Below are positions 32,124 to 40,696 of a stretch of 43,506 nucleotides of DNA, one piece after another. Source of the DNA: an uncultured Prevotellaceae bacterium. Lineage in GTDB: Bacteria > Bacteroidota > Bacteroidia > Bacteroidales > Bacteroidaceae. A program made the translations under genes and the position numbers. The notes beneath the pieces were generated by a model that made no database searches, was not told the DNA's origin, and saw only the letters and a list, made by a program, of their open reading frames with translations. Each line of letters starts with the position of its first letter. The first letter of the stretch is position 1. The DNA lies in contig CAMJFC010000019.1 of the NCBI GenBank assembly GCA_946404865.1, positions 1 through 43,506 on the forward strand, read 5' to 3'.

Positions 32124-33119
32124 TTGATATACTTTCTTTTCCATCACGACCGCTGGGATAACAAATACCTCATTCAGGAGTTGGGCGAGGAGAATGTGCG
32201 CAGCATCTATTCGCACGATTACAAGCATTGGTATATGCGCCATTGGCGACATTTCTGGGGTAGTGTGAAAGTGATTTGGCGCTCGAAAAAAAACGACACC
32301 ATCGTGGGATGGCACTATTTACAAGCGGTGCTGGCATGGTGGATGTGCCGTCTGACCTTCCGCAAACGGCGGTTTGTATGTCTGAATGTGCTGTTGAAGG
32401 TGGAAAAGAGCCCAAAAAACTGGTTACACAGATACATCTGCAAGAAAGCGCTTCAAGCGGACAACTTCAAAGCCACGGTCACCTCGGTGCCTTACGGCAA
32501 ATGGTTGAACAGCCAATTGGGCATTGATGTGGAGTACACGCTCCTGCACGATGTGTATCACGACTACTACTATACACCGCAGTTTGAGGAAGGAAAGAGC
32601 AGGAACATTGTGTTCAGCGGTGGTTCAAGCGGTCGCGACTGGGAGTTGATGCTCGACATCGTCAAAGCTACCCCGGAGGTGAAATTCTATATGATTATGC
32701 CGGGGCATCAATACCGGCCGTTCATGAAGAAGCACAATGGCGACATTCCCCAAAATGTCATCATCGACCACGACCTGCCCATCAAACATTTCATGCACCG
32801 CCTGTGTCAGTCCACCTTGGTGGTGCTCCCATTGAGCATCAATGCTCCCGCCGGACTCACGGTGATGTATCAGGCCGCAGCCAACCGGAGGATGGTGATT
32901 ACTTCAGACGCCGAGGCCATGAAAGAGTATTTCATGCCCTATCAGTTGTGTGGCAAAGACCCTGCGCAATGGTGCGACAAGATACGCTACTATTTGGCTC
33001 ATGAGGAGGAACGGAACAAGGAGAACGACCGTTTCCACGACTTTATCACCACGCAATGTACGGAGCAAAACTATGCTAAAACCGTTGCGAAACTTTGTTT
33101 TCCTGATGGGAAGGAGTGA
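32124..33119 (+). CDS. Putative glycosyltransferase (GT-B-like)
   Basis: A 331-residue protein with the layout of a GT-B glycosyltransferase. The C-terminal half reads NIVFSGGSSGRDWELML (a donor-domain start), VKFYMIMPGHQYRPF, DHDLPIKHFMHRLCQSTLVV and LPLSINAPAGLTVMYQAA, the last resembling the donor-binding segment of GT4-like enzymes with the first glutamate replaced. The N-terminus reads IYFLFHHDRWDNKYLI and is rich in Trp and His. I place the start at TTG 32124; the 43 codons before it (from 31995) are the direct repeat and give a Thr/His/Ser-rich sequence that is not protein-like. The specific family is not certain, and no sugar can be named. Confidence 0.7.
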   Translation: MIYFLFHHDRWDNKYLIQELGEENVRSIYSHDYKHWYMRHWRHFWGSVKVIWRSKKNDTIVGWHYLQAVLAWWMCRLTFRKRRFVCLNVLLKVEKSPKNWLHRYICKKALQADNFKATVTSVPYGKWLNSQLGIDVEYTLLHDVYHDYYYTPQFEEGKSRNIVFSGGSSGRDWELMLDIVKATPEVKFYMIMPGHQYRPFMKKHNGDIPQNVIIDHDLPIKHFMHRLCQSTLVVLPLSINAPAGLTVMYQAAANRRMVITSDAEAMKEYFMPYQLCGKDPAQWCDKIRYYLAHEEERNKENDRFHDFITTQCTEQNYAKTVAKLCFPDGKE

Positions 33120-33137
33120 AAAAGAATCAAGAGCGGC

Positions 33138-34235
33138 ATGAGTGATATCAATTACTTATCCTTCGTGAAATTCTGCCTCGACGAGCAGGCTGAAGTTCCG
33201 CCTGAGGCTGAGCATATCGTCTGGCACGACCTGCATCAATGGGCGAAACAACAGACCATCGTGGGCGTGTGTTGGCGCGGCATGCAACGACTGAGCAACA
33301 TCGGCCACAACAAACCGACCGACGATGATGTCTTGGAATGGATGGCCACCTGCACCAATATCCAAAGGAAGAACCGCAAGGCCAATGAACGTGCCGCGTG
33401 GGTGTATCAGACATTCCTGAGCGAAGGGTTCCGCTCGTGTCTGCTCAAAGGTCAGGGCAATGCCATGCGCTACCCCGAGCCATTGCTCCGTCAGAGCGGC
33501 GACATCGACATCTATGTTGAGGGCGGCGACGACAAAGTGATTGACTATGTGCACACCATCCGTCCGAAAGCCCGAGCCGTCTATCACCATATTGATTTCA
33601 TCAAGACGGAGAAGATTCCCATCGAGGTGCATTACCGACCGTCATGGATGAGTTGCCCGTGGTATAACCGCCGCTTGCAACGTTTCTTCGTCGAGGAGGG
33701 CAAACGGTCGTTCGACAACTTGGTCACGCTTCCGGGCACCGACCATCCGATTGCCGTTCCCACCTGGCGGATGAACGTGGTGTTTGAGATGACGCATATC
33801 GGTCACCATGTGCTGCGCGAGGGCATTGGCTTGCGACAGATTATCGACTATTATTATCTGCTGGCCAGTCATGGCGAACCTACTGAGGAGGAACGGCGGC
33901 AGACGGAAAGCGACCTGCGACGCATGGGGCTCCGTAAGATGAGCGGTGCGGTGATGTGGGTGCTCACCGAGGTGCTCGGTATGCCGAAACAGTGGTGTGT
34001 CATCAAACCCCACCGACGCTGCGGACAATTGCTGTTGCGCGAGATGATGTCGGGCGGCAACTTCGGCAAATACGATGACCGCGTGCTCTCGGGCGAGACC
34101 GACTCACAGGCGAAACGCAATGTGCAGACGCTTTGGCGCGACTTGCGCATGGTATGCTATTTCCCCGCTGAATGTCTGTGGGAACCCTATTTCAGATGGT
34201 ATCACTACTTTTGGAGAAAGAAACATAATCCCTAA
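33138..34235 (+). CDS. NTP_transf_5-like nucleotidyltransferase family protein
   Basis: A 365-residue member of the uncharacterised nucleotidyltransferase family (PF14907 type). SCLLKGQGNAMRYPEPLLRQ, then SGDIDIYVEGG (about residues 98-128), holds the G-S/N and D-x-D pattern of the polymerase-beta fold; the second strand FIKTEKIPIEVHYRPSW gives the third acidic residue. Members are frequent in Bacteroidetes and Firmicutes polysaccharide loci, but their substrate is unknown. It is 18 nt behind the glycosyltransferase and is the last gene of the polysaccharide block; a repeat tract starts 4 nt after its stop. Confidence 0.82.
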   Translation: MSDINYLSFVKFCLDEQAEVPPEAEHIVWHDLHQWAKQQTIVGVCWRGMQRLSNIGHNKPTDDDVLEWMATCTNIQRKNRKANERAAWVYQTFLSEGFRSCLLKGQGNAMRYPEPLLRQSGDIDIYVEGGDDKVIDYVHTIRPKARAVYHHIDFIKTEKIPIEVHYRPSWMSCPWYNRRLQRFFVEEGKRSFDNLVTLPGTDHPIAVPTWRMNVVFEMTHIGHHVLREGIGLRQIIDYYYLLASHGEPTEEERRQTESDLRRMGLRKMSGAVMWVLTEVLGMPKQWCVIKPHRRCGQLLLREMMSGGNFGKYDDRVLSGETDSQAKRNVQTLWRDLRMVCYFPAECLWEPYFRWYHYFWRKKHNP

Positions 34236-34239
34236 TATA

Positions 34240-34274
34240 GAGGTAAGGGGTGAGAGGTAAGGGGTGAGAGATTA
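34240..34274. repeat. GAGGTAAGGGGT repeat after a stop codon
   Basis: Two GAGGTAAGGGGTGA units and AGATTACT, an expanded copy of the tract at 28414-28443. Both follow or overlap the stop of a + strand gene. The rest of 34275-34406 is A/T rich with T-runs and has a possible promoter at 34349-34381. Confidence 0.7.
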
Positions 34275-34348
34275 CTCTCCAAATTACTATTGTCTAAACT
34301 CCCAAAGAAGCCCCCTAACTCCTCTTTTATTTTTTTAATTTTTGAATT

Positions 34349-34381
34349 TTTGATTTTTTCCTTGACTCCCAAATAATTTAG
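34349..34381 (+). promoter_or_regulatory. Weak Bacteroidetes-type promoter candidate
   Basis: TTTG at 34349-34352 and TAATTTAG at 34374-34381 are 21 bp apart; the -7 box is one base off TAnnTTTG. It would start transcription about 18 nt before the 55-codon gene and so begin a new unit after the polysaccharide block. The region is T-rich, so a chance match is possible. Confidence 0.35.
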
Positions 34382-34406
34382 CACAAACGCTTAACTCTCA
34401 AATATA

Positions 34407-34574
34407 ATGAAAGAATACATCCAACCCGACATCAAGAAAACCGTCGCCGAAGAACCGGTGATGGCTGCTTTGAGCCTGCACGACAAGGTGGGCTATGAAC
34501 AATTAGGCAATGAGACCTCGTTCGACTCGGAAGGACAAGAGCATCCGCAATCGCACAATAATGTTTGGGAATGA
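34407..34574 (+). CDS. Small protein of 55 residues with conserved-looking ends
   Basis: ATG 34407 to TGA 34572-34574 encodes a 55-residue acidic protein beginning MKEYIQPDIKKTV, with SLHDKVG and TSFDSEGQE in the middle and ending HNNVWE. Short proteins with an MK-x-Y-I-x-P start, a small-residue centre and an acidic tail with Trp near the end are frequent in Prevotella and relatives and, as far as I know, have no assigned function. No signal peptide or membrane helix is seen. It lies 45 nt before the ATG of a large secreted endonuclease and is probably co-transcribed with it. Too short for many gene-calling cutoffs. Confidence 0.65.
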   Translation: MKEYIQPDIKKTVAEEPVMAALSLHDKVGYEQLGNETSFDSEGQEHPQSHNNVWE

Positions 34575-34619
34575 CCCTTGCCCCTTAAGAAAAGAAATCA
34601 AACAAAAACATTTACCGAT

Positions 34620-37523
34620 ATGAAGAACATGAAACGTACTATTATGACGGCGTGGCTGTTGGTGTTTGCAGCTGCGTTATGGGCTCAAGCCCCCAACGGT
34701 TCAGGCGATTATTACAAAAATGCCGACGGCAAGAAAGGGGCGGCACTGAAATCAGCCCTTTGTACGATTATCCACAATCATACGCAATTGAGCTACAAGA
34801 GTCTGAACGGTCACTATGCAACGACCGACATGCGTCCGGATAATTATCTGTGGGATATCTACTCCAATATCACCAGTTACACGGTCAACAGCACGACTAC
34901 CGGTACCGAAGGAAGAGGTTACAACAAGGAGCACACGGTGCCGCAAAGTTGGTTCAACGGTGCCTCGCCCATGTATTCCGACATCTTCCATGTGTTGCCG
35001 ACGGACAGTTGGGTGAACAGTATGCGTGGCAACAAACCTTTCGGCGAGACGAGTAACCCCTCCGGCACCTCGAAAAACGGTTTCAGTAAGTGGGGACCGT
35101 GCGATGCTGGCATCGGCTACAGTGGCGAAGTGTTTGAACCCAACGATGAGTATAAGGGTGACCTGGCGCGTATCTATTTCTATATGGTCACATGCTACGA
35201 AAGCGAGCTTAGGACTTCCACTTGGAGCGGCGGCATGTTCACTGCTAACGGACTCTCTGACTGGGCATTGAGGATGCTGATGCGCTGGTCGGAAAACGAC
35301 CCGGTGAGTCAGAAAGAGATTGACCGCAACAATGCGGTCTATGACATAAAAGTTCAAGGAAACCGCAACCCCTTTGTCGATTACCCGGGATTGGAACAGT
35401 ATATCTGGGGTGACAAAACCTCTGAGGCTTTCGATTACGACAATTACTCCGGTGCAGCAACGGAGACCGTGGCTAAGCCCATCTTCACGCCTATTGCCGG
35501 CACTTACATCGAATCGGTGAATGTCTTCATCACCACCACCCAAAACGGCGCCACCATCTACTACACCACCGACGGTAGCACTCCTAATGCCTCGAGCACC
35601 CGTTACACAAGCAGCTTCACGCTGACTGAGACCACCACGGTGAATGCCATCGCCATCTTAGATGGTGAGAGCAGCCGTGTAGCCTCCGCCACCTATACCA
35701 TTAAGCAGAACGGTGAGATAGAGGACGGCATCGTTTGGCAGGAAGACTGGTCGGGCAATGACAAAGACACACCGGTGCAAGACGTGGAGAACGCCACAGC
35801 TGTCTATTCCTCGGGCGATGACGGAACCAACACCAAGATTTACAATGAGAATCTTGCTGGCGGTAATGCACCCGAATTGCTCATCAGCAAGACCAGCTAT
35901 TTCCAGGCTACCATCGCATTGGGCGGTGTGAGCGGCAACCTCATCCTGACATTCATGAGCAACCGTGCTAACCTGACGGTCTCCTCTTCCACCACTGGCG
36001 TAAGCATCGGCGGTGGCAGCTATAGCGAACAAAAATATACCTACACCGTGTATGTGCCCTACGGAACACAGACGCTCGAACTGAAATTTGAGAACAGTTC
36101 ATCGAAAAACGCACGCGCTGACGACTTCCTCTTGGTGAGTGAAGGAGGCGATGAACCGGGTCCGATACCCGTCACCCTCGCCTTCGCCGACGACGAGGTC
36201 ACAGCCACGCTGGGCGAGGACTTCACCGCTCCCGCGCTTATCATCACACCGGCGGATGCCGACATCGAGGTGGTGTATGAGAGCAGCAATCCCACCGTGG
36301 CCGCTGTCGATGCACAAACGGGCGAGGTGACGCTCCTCAACGAGGGTGTTGCTACGATCATCGCCTCGTTCGAAGGTAATGACACCTATATGGCTTGCGA
36401 CGATGCCACCTACACACTGACCGTGAATCAAAGTCAGCAAAGCGGTCCAGGTAACAATGTGTTTGCGAAGATTTCCACGACCTCTGACTTGGAGGACGGC
36501 AAGAACTATCTGTTGGTATATGATGCCGACAGCAAGGCTTACGCCGGATTCGATTCCAACAAGGGCACCATCGGCGATGTGACCATCAACAATGACCAGA
36601 TAGATATGAACGACGCTGCAAACGAAGCACAAGTGCTGGTATTGGAGAAATCGGGCAACTACTGGCTCATCAAAGATGGCGACTACTATCTCGCGCTGAC
36701 CAACGACGCTAACACGCTGGCCAGACAAAACAGTGCCACTAAAGCTAGTACGAAATGGGATATCACCTTCGATAATGATGGCAAGGCCAATATTACCAAT
36801 GTGGAACATAACGCATATCGTCTGCAATACAACACGCAGGGTATGTTCCGCTGTTACAAAGGCTCTCAACAAGACCCGTCGCTTTACAAGGAGATCGTTT
36901 CTGACGACATCGAGGTGACCATCGGCTCCACTGGCTATGCCTCGCTCTATTATGGTACGGTCAACCTGACTGTGCCGGAGGGTGTGGAGGCGACCACTTA
37001 CAGTGTGAACAACGGCAAGCTCAATGTGACGAAGACCTACGCTGCTGGCGAGGTCATCCCCGCAGGCACGGCTGTGATCCTCTATGACGGGGTGGCTTCG
37101 GCTCAGACTTACAAGTTCGCCAAGACATCGGAGACGGGCACAGCTCCGGAAGAGAACATGCTGAGAGGTTCTGACGAGAATACGACGACCACTGGCGAGC
37201 AAGAGGGAACGGCCTATACCTATTATATGCTGGCCGTTGACCCCGACACCCAGGATCCTGCTTCTGTCGGTTTCTATTATGGTGCCGATGGCGGCGCGGC
37301 GTTCACCACGATGGCTCACAAAGCCTACTTGGCTGTCCCCTCGGCTGCGGCACAAGGTGCGAAGGCCTTTACGTTCTTCGACCTGACGGCTATCGGCAAC
37401 ATCGAGGCTGACAAGTCACGTGCCGCCGGCGAGGTCTATTCGATTAGCGGCCAGCGCATGCGCAGCCAGTCGCTCCCGAAAGGCATCTACGTGAAAGACG
37501 GGAAGAAAGTGGTGGTCAAATAA
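34620..37523 (+). CDS. Secreted endonuclease I with sugar-binding/Ig-like and C-terminal tail domains
   Basis: A 967-residue exported nuclease. A signal peptide (MKRTIMTAWLLVFAAALWAQ) leads into an endonuclease I domain (EndA/NucM type) with GYNKEHTVPQSWF (His105 region) and DIFHVLPTDSWVNSMRGNKP, the metal-finger histidine and Asn motifs, up to about residue 270. Next come a chitobiase-C-like domain (IYYTTDGSTP), a jelly-roll-like region, a BIG2-like domain (VTLAFADDEVTATLGEDFTA), and C-terminal repeats ending SGQRMRSQSLPKGIYVKD, the tail usual for exported Prevotella proteins, probably a sorting or surface signal. It would cut extracellular DNA for nutrition or defence against nets. ATG 34620 is preferred to TTG 34578, which precedes the signal peptide by 14 unconserved codons. 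Confidence 0.9.
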   Translation: MKNMKRTIMTAWLLVFAAALWAQAPNGSGDYYKNADGKKGAALKSALCTIIHNHTQLSYKSLNGHYATTDMRPDNYLWDIYSNITSYTVNSTTTGTEGRGYNKEHTVPQSWFNGASPMYSDIFHVLPTDSWVNSMRGNKPFGETSNPSGTSKNGFSKWGPCDAGIGYSGEVFEPNDEYKGDLARIYFYMVTCYESELRTSTWSGGMFTANGLSDWALRMLMRWSENDPVSQKEIDRNNAVYDIKVQGNRNPFVDYPGLEQYIWGDKTSEAFDYDNYSGAATETVAKPIFTPIAGTYIESVNVFITTTQNGATIYYTTDGSTPNASSTRYTSSFTLTETTTVNAIAILDGESSRVASATYTIKQNGEIEDGIVWQEDWSGNDKDTPVQDVENATAVYSSGDDGTNTKIYNENLAGGNAPELLISKTSYFQATIALGGVSGNLILTFMSNRANLTVSSSTTGVSIGGGSYSEQKYTYTVYVPYGTQTLELKFENSSSKNARADDFLLVSEGGDEPGPIPVTLAFADDEVTATLGEDFTAPALIITPADADIEVVYESSNPTVAAVDAQTGEVTLLNEGVATIIASFEGNDTYMACDDATYTLTVNQSQQSGPGNNVFAKISTTSDLEDGKNYLLVYDADSKAYAGFDSNKGTIGDVTINNDQIDMNDAANEAQVLVLEKSGNYWLIKDGDYYLALTNDANTLARQNSATKASTKWDITFDNDGKANITNVEHNAYRLQYNTQGMFRCYKGSQQDPSLYKEIVSDDIEVTIGSTGYASLYYGTVNLTVPEGVEATTYSVNNGKLNVTKTYAAGEVIPAGTAVILYDGVASAQTYKFAKTSETGTAPEENMLRGSDENTTTTGEQEGTAYTYYMLAVDPDTQDPASVGFYYGADGGAAFTTMAHKAYLAVPSAAAQGAKAFTFFDLTAIGNIEADKSRAAGEVYSISGQRMRSQSLPKGIYVKDGKKVVVK

Positions 37524-37535
37524 TTCTGTAGGACC

Positions 37536-37590
37536 CTTCTTAACTCCTCTCCTTAACTCCCCTCCTTAACTCCCCTCTTAACTCCCCTCC
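37536..37590. repeat. TTAACTCC repeat tract
   Basis: Four TTAACTCC units begin at 37540, 37553, 37566 and 37578 (spacing 13, 13 and 12 nt), joined by C/T-rich linkers. The tract follows the endonuclease stop and runs up to the TTG start of the next gene. Confidence 0.8.
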
Positions 37591-37592
37591 TT

Positions 37593-38531
37593 TTGAAATC
37601 TTTTCTCTCCTGCTTCATCGTCTGCCTGGCACTACTGGCCTGCTCGAGCGGAGAACGGCATGGACAGATGTGTTCGGCTTACTATTGGAGCACGGTGTTC
37701 CAACTCGACTCCACACAGAGGTCGTTCATCCAAACGCAGCACATCCGCCGCATTTATCTCCGCATGTTCGATGTGGTGATGAGCGGCGGCCAGCCCATGC
37801 CCAACGCTTCGGTGCAGGTGCTGTCTCCACGGCCTGACAGCGTGGAGATCGTGCCCACGGTGTTCATCGTCAATGAGTGTCTGCTCAACCCGCAACCCCG
37901 GCTCGACTCGCTCATCTTCGGCCGTGTGATGCAGATGTGTGAGACTCATGATTTAGGACCTGTCCATGAAATTCAATTAGACTGTGACTGGACCAATCGT
38001 TCGCGACCGAATTACTACGATGTATTACAACGCTTACGCCAACGGGCACAGGCACAGGGCATCACGGTGTCATCGACCATCCGTCTGCATCAGTTGTCAC
38101 AGACTCCCCCTCCGGCCGACCGTGGTGTACTGATGATATACAACACAGGCGATGTGACCCGATTCGACGGCACCGACCCTATCCTCGACATGCGGGATGT
38201 GTATCCCTATCTGCGACCGCTCAAGGATTACGACCTGCCGCTCTCCGCGGCCTACCCCGTCTTTGAGTGGCGTGTGGCCTTCCGCGGCGACAAGTACATC
38301 GGCATTGTCCATACCGATGAATACCTGCCGTTGTTGCCCGGCGACACCATCGTGACGCGTCAGGGCACTCCCGACATGGTGCGTCAGGCTGTAGGTGCCA
38401 TCGACAGTCTCCGTCCCGATGCCAACGATGAAATCATTATCTATGATATCAGCAAACAAAACGTTCAACGATTCAATACCTATCACTATGAAAAAGCTTT
38501 TAACCGTCTTTCTCATCGCACTGGCTTATAG
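37593..38531 (+). CDS. Lipoprotein of unknown function
   Basis: A 312-residue exported protein that I do not recognise. The start is TTG 37593 followed by KSFLSCFIVCLALLAC, a lipoprotein signal with Cys17 in LLAC. The mature part alternates strands and helices: YYWSTVFQLDSTQ, RRIYLRMFDVV, VHEIQLDCDWT, GITVSSTIRLHQL and VLMIYNTGDVTRF. The order of strands, with Asp and Asn near their ends, is reminiscent of a TIM-barrel glycosidase-like fold, but no catalytic pair can be named. Its last 44 nt overlap the start of the next gene, so the two exported proteins are coupled. A TTAACTCC tract lies directly upstream. Confidence 0.7.
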   Translation: MKSFLSCFIVCLALLACSSGERHGQMCSAYYWSTVFQLDSTQRSFIQTQHIRRIYLRMFDVVMSGGQPMPNASVQVLSPRPDSVEIVPTVFIVNECLLNPQPRLDSLIFGRVMQMCETHDLGPVHEIQLDCDWTNRSRPNYYDVLQRLRQRAQAQGITVSSTIRLHQLSQTPPPADRGVLMIYNTGDVTRFDGTDPILDMRDVYPYLRPLKDYDLPLSAAYPVFEWRVAFRGDKYIGIVHTDEYLPLLPGDTIVTRQGTPDMVRQAVGAIDSLRPDANDEIIIYDISKQNVQRFNTYHYEKAFNRLSHRTGL

Positions 38532-40602
38532 TATTGACAGTGCCCGAGCCTGCGGATGGGAAATCACGTTCAATTACTATCTGTTCGACGTGCTCGACGG
38601 CAAATTCTGCCAAGAGCACAATGTCAGCGACCGCTGCGACAAGTTCTGGAACGACTACACCAATGGCGAAGTGACTCATTATCTTTACGGGAAAGAAGAA
38701 GTGATGACTACGGCTCGCAATAAAAAAGACGAGGAGATGGTCGGTTATCTGGTTGAGCTAAACAAATACTTAGACATCAGCGAGCAACTACGAGAGACAT
38801 GGGAATACCCCACACGTGAGCAGTTGGACGAGCGTCAGACCACGCTCCGCAATATGGCTACGATTGCCTCCAGCTATCGGGGCAAACGTCTGAAGAGTCA
38901 GTGGTCACTGCTTCTCATGCGTGCCAACATGTTGCTGAAGCGCCATCAGGAGAATGTCAAATTCTGGAACGAGACAGCCAGCAAACTGCCCGACAACGTG
39001 TATCGCGAGATGATGGAAAACATCTATGCCGGTGCCTTGCTCAATACCGGACACCGCAAGGAGGCCATCGACATCTTCTCTCGTCAGGGCGACCTGTGCA
39101 GCGTGCGCTGGCTCATGCGCAAGCAGCGCAACCTTGATGGCATCAAGAGCGTGTATGCCGAAGACCCTGCTTCACCGTCTATCCCCTTCTTGGTGGAAGA
39201 CTTTGTGAACAACGCCCAGGAGACGCTGGACGAAACTGACGGGGAAACGCATCAGGTGGACGAAGAACGGATAAAAGAGATTGACGCACGTGTCATCACC
39301 CTAAGAGAGTGCGAGGGTTTCATCGCCTTCGCCCGTCAGGTGATTCGTGAGGGCAAGACGCCCTGTCCTGCACTGTGGCAGGCCGCCATCGGCGAGTTGC
39401 AGTACCTCCACGGCGATGCCGCATCGGCCTGCGCCACGCTGACGGAAGCGATGACGATGAAAGGCTCTTCTAAAATGCTTGACAATGCCCGCGGCATCCG
39501 CATCGTGGCGGCTGCCAAGGCCCGTTTCCATGACAACGACTTTGCCCGTTGGATGAGCGGTGAGATGGAGTGGCTCTACAACCAATCGATGAATCATGGC
39601 GACTGCGACTACAGGTACCGCGAAGTGATGCAGCGTCTGGTGCACAAAGAGCTGGCTCCGGCCTATCAAAATGACGGCAACAACAACATGTCTGCATCGC
39701 TTTTCGCCATGTTGGATGATTATGAGAGTAGGATGAACTATGGTGAACAAGGGAATGTGGACCACACGTGGAACTCACACTATTCGTCATGGCACGGCTA
39801 CAATGAGGAATTAGATAAGATGAGCGGCGACCAACTGGCCGCTTACGCACAGTGGTGCCAGCAACGCCCTGCCGATGATATGGAGCGTTTTGTAAAGCAA
39901 CACATGAACATCGACCCGACATTCTTCAACGACATGGTGGGCACGCACTACCTGGGCGAAGGGCGTTTTGAGAAAGCCATCCCTTATCTGAAGAAAGTGC
40001 CCGTCTCTTTCATGGAGGGTCAGAACATCAGTTACTACCTCGCTCACCGCGACTTCACCCGTCCCCGTTGGTTCGGACGGCAAGCCTTCAAGGAGAGCAT
40101 CCAGACCGATGGTGCCCACCTGGCTAAGCTCAGCGACAATCCCAAACTCCGTTTCTGCGAGGAGATGGTGCAGTTGCAGAAGAAATACGCCAAGGCCAAG
40201 GGTGCCGACAAGCAACGTCTCGCCTTGCAGTTGGCCACCCGCTTTTATCAGGCATCATATCAAGGCGACTGCTGGTATCTCTGCCGTTACGGACATAGTA
40301 TCGCCGACCGGGCTGAATATCATGAGATGGACTTCGTGAAAGTTGCCCATGAACTGTTGCAGGAAAGCAGCCGCAGCGGCGACTTCGATGTACGTCAGGA
40401 GAGTCTGTTTGCATTGGCCTTCATCCCCATCGACCCGTATGATGAGGGCTCATTCTGGGGTGACCCCGATTGGAAGGAAGTGGCCAAGAACCGCAATGCC
40501 GCAGATATGTCGGCACTCAGCACCTTCTATCAGCAATACCGCAGCCGCGCCGCCAAATACGTGAGCCGCTGCGATGTGCTCAAAGCCTACATGAACATGT
40601 AA
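38488..40602 (+). CDS. Exported protein of unknown function with helical repeats
   Basis: A 704-residue protein with a signal peptide (MKKLLTVFLIALAYSIDSA before RACGWEI). I do not recognise a family. Much of it is helical, with Ala-rich pairs such as LQYLHGDAASACATLTEAM and FIAFARQVIREGKTPCPALW that resemble tetratricopeptide-like repeats. Trp, Tyr and His are plentiful in the middle. I start at ATG 38488; an earlier in-frame ATG at 38395 lies deep in the previous gene and before the signal peptide. It overlaps the upstream lipoprotein by 44 nt and probably works with it. A TTACCCC array and a strong hairpin follow the stop. Confidence 0.78.
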   Translation: MKKLLTVFLIALAYSIDSARACGWEITFNYYLFDVLDGKFCQEHNVSDRCDKFWNDYTNGEVTHYLYGKEEVMTTARNKKDEEMVGYLVELNKYLDISEQLRETWEYPTREQLDERQTTLRNMATIASSYRGKRLKSQWSLLLMRANMLLKRHQENVKFWNETASKLPDNVYREMMENIYAGALLNTGHRKEAIDIFSRQGDLCSVRWLMRKQRNLDGIKSVYAEDPASPSIPFLVEDFVNNAQETLDETDGETHQVDEERIKEIDARVITLRECEGFIAFARQVIREGKTPCPALWQAAIGELQYLHGDAASACATLTEAMTMKGSSKMLDNARGIRIVAAAKARFHDNDFARWMSGEMEWLYNQSMNHGDCDYRYREVMQRLVHKELAPAYQNDGNNNMSASLFAMLDDYESRMNYGEQGNVDHTWNSHYSSWHGYNEELDKMSGDQLAAYAQWCQQRPADDMERFVKQHMNIDPTFFNDMVGTHYLGEGRFEKAIPYLKKVPVSFMEGQNISYYLAHRDFTRPRWFGRQAFKESIQTDGAHLAKLSDNPKLRFCEEMVQLQKKYAKAKGADKQRLALQLATRFYQASYQGDCWYLCRYGHSIADRAEYHEMDFVKVAHELLQESSRSGDFDVRQESLFALAFIPIDPYDEGSFWGDPDWKEVAKNRNAADMSALSTFYQQYRSRAAKYVSRCDVLKAYMNM

Positions 40603-40616
40603 CCTCATACCTCATA

Positions 40617-40648
40617 CCCCTTACCCCTTACCCCTTACCCCTTACCCC
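40617..40648 (-). repeat. Five CCCC runs spaced by TTA (G-quadruplex-forming on the - strand)
   Basis: CCCC occurs at 40617-40620, 40624-40627, 40631-40634, 40638-40641 and 40645-40648, each separated by TTA. The - strand reads GGGGTAAGGGGTAAGGGG…, five G4 runs with 3-nt loops, a textbook quadruplex motif resembling telomeric repeats. It sits just 14 nt after the stop of the 704-residue gene and 1 nt from a large hairpin. Confidence 0.85.
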
Positions 40649-40649
40649 T

Positions 40650-40696
40650 AAAACGCAATCGGGGCGCCACTTTTGATGGCGCCCCGATTGCGTTTT
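40650..40696. terminator. Bidirectional 20-bp terminator hairpin between convergent genes
   Basis: AAAACGCAATCGGGGCGCCA (40650-40669) pairs perfectly with TGGCGCCCCGATTGCGTTTT (40677-40696) around a 7-nt loop. Each arm ends in a run of A or T, so it works as a Rho-independent terminator on both strands. It includes two bases of the HIT gene's stop codon. Confidence 0.9.

Noticed and set aside
36099..37355. Long open frame on the - strand (418 codons) inside the endonuclease gene
   Set aside because: It is antisense to a clearly coding gene, is rich in Arg/His/Ile without motifs, and has no own upstream signals; it is a by-product of codon bias.
38395..38487. Upstream ATG of the 704-residue exported protein
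   Set aside because: It lies in the preceding gene in another frame and would put 31 residues before a normal signal peptide.
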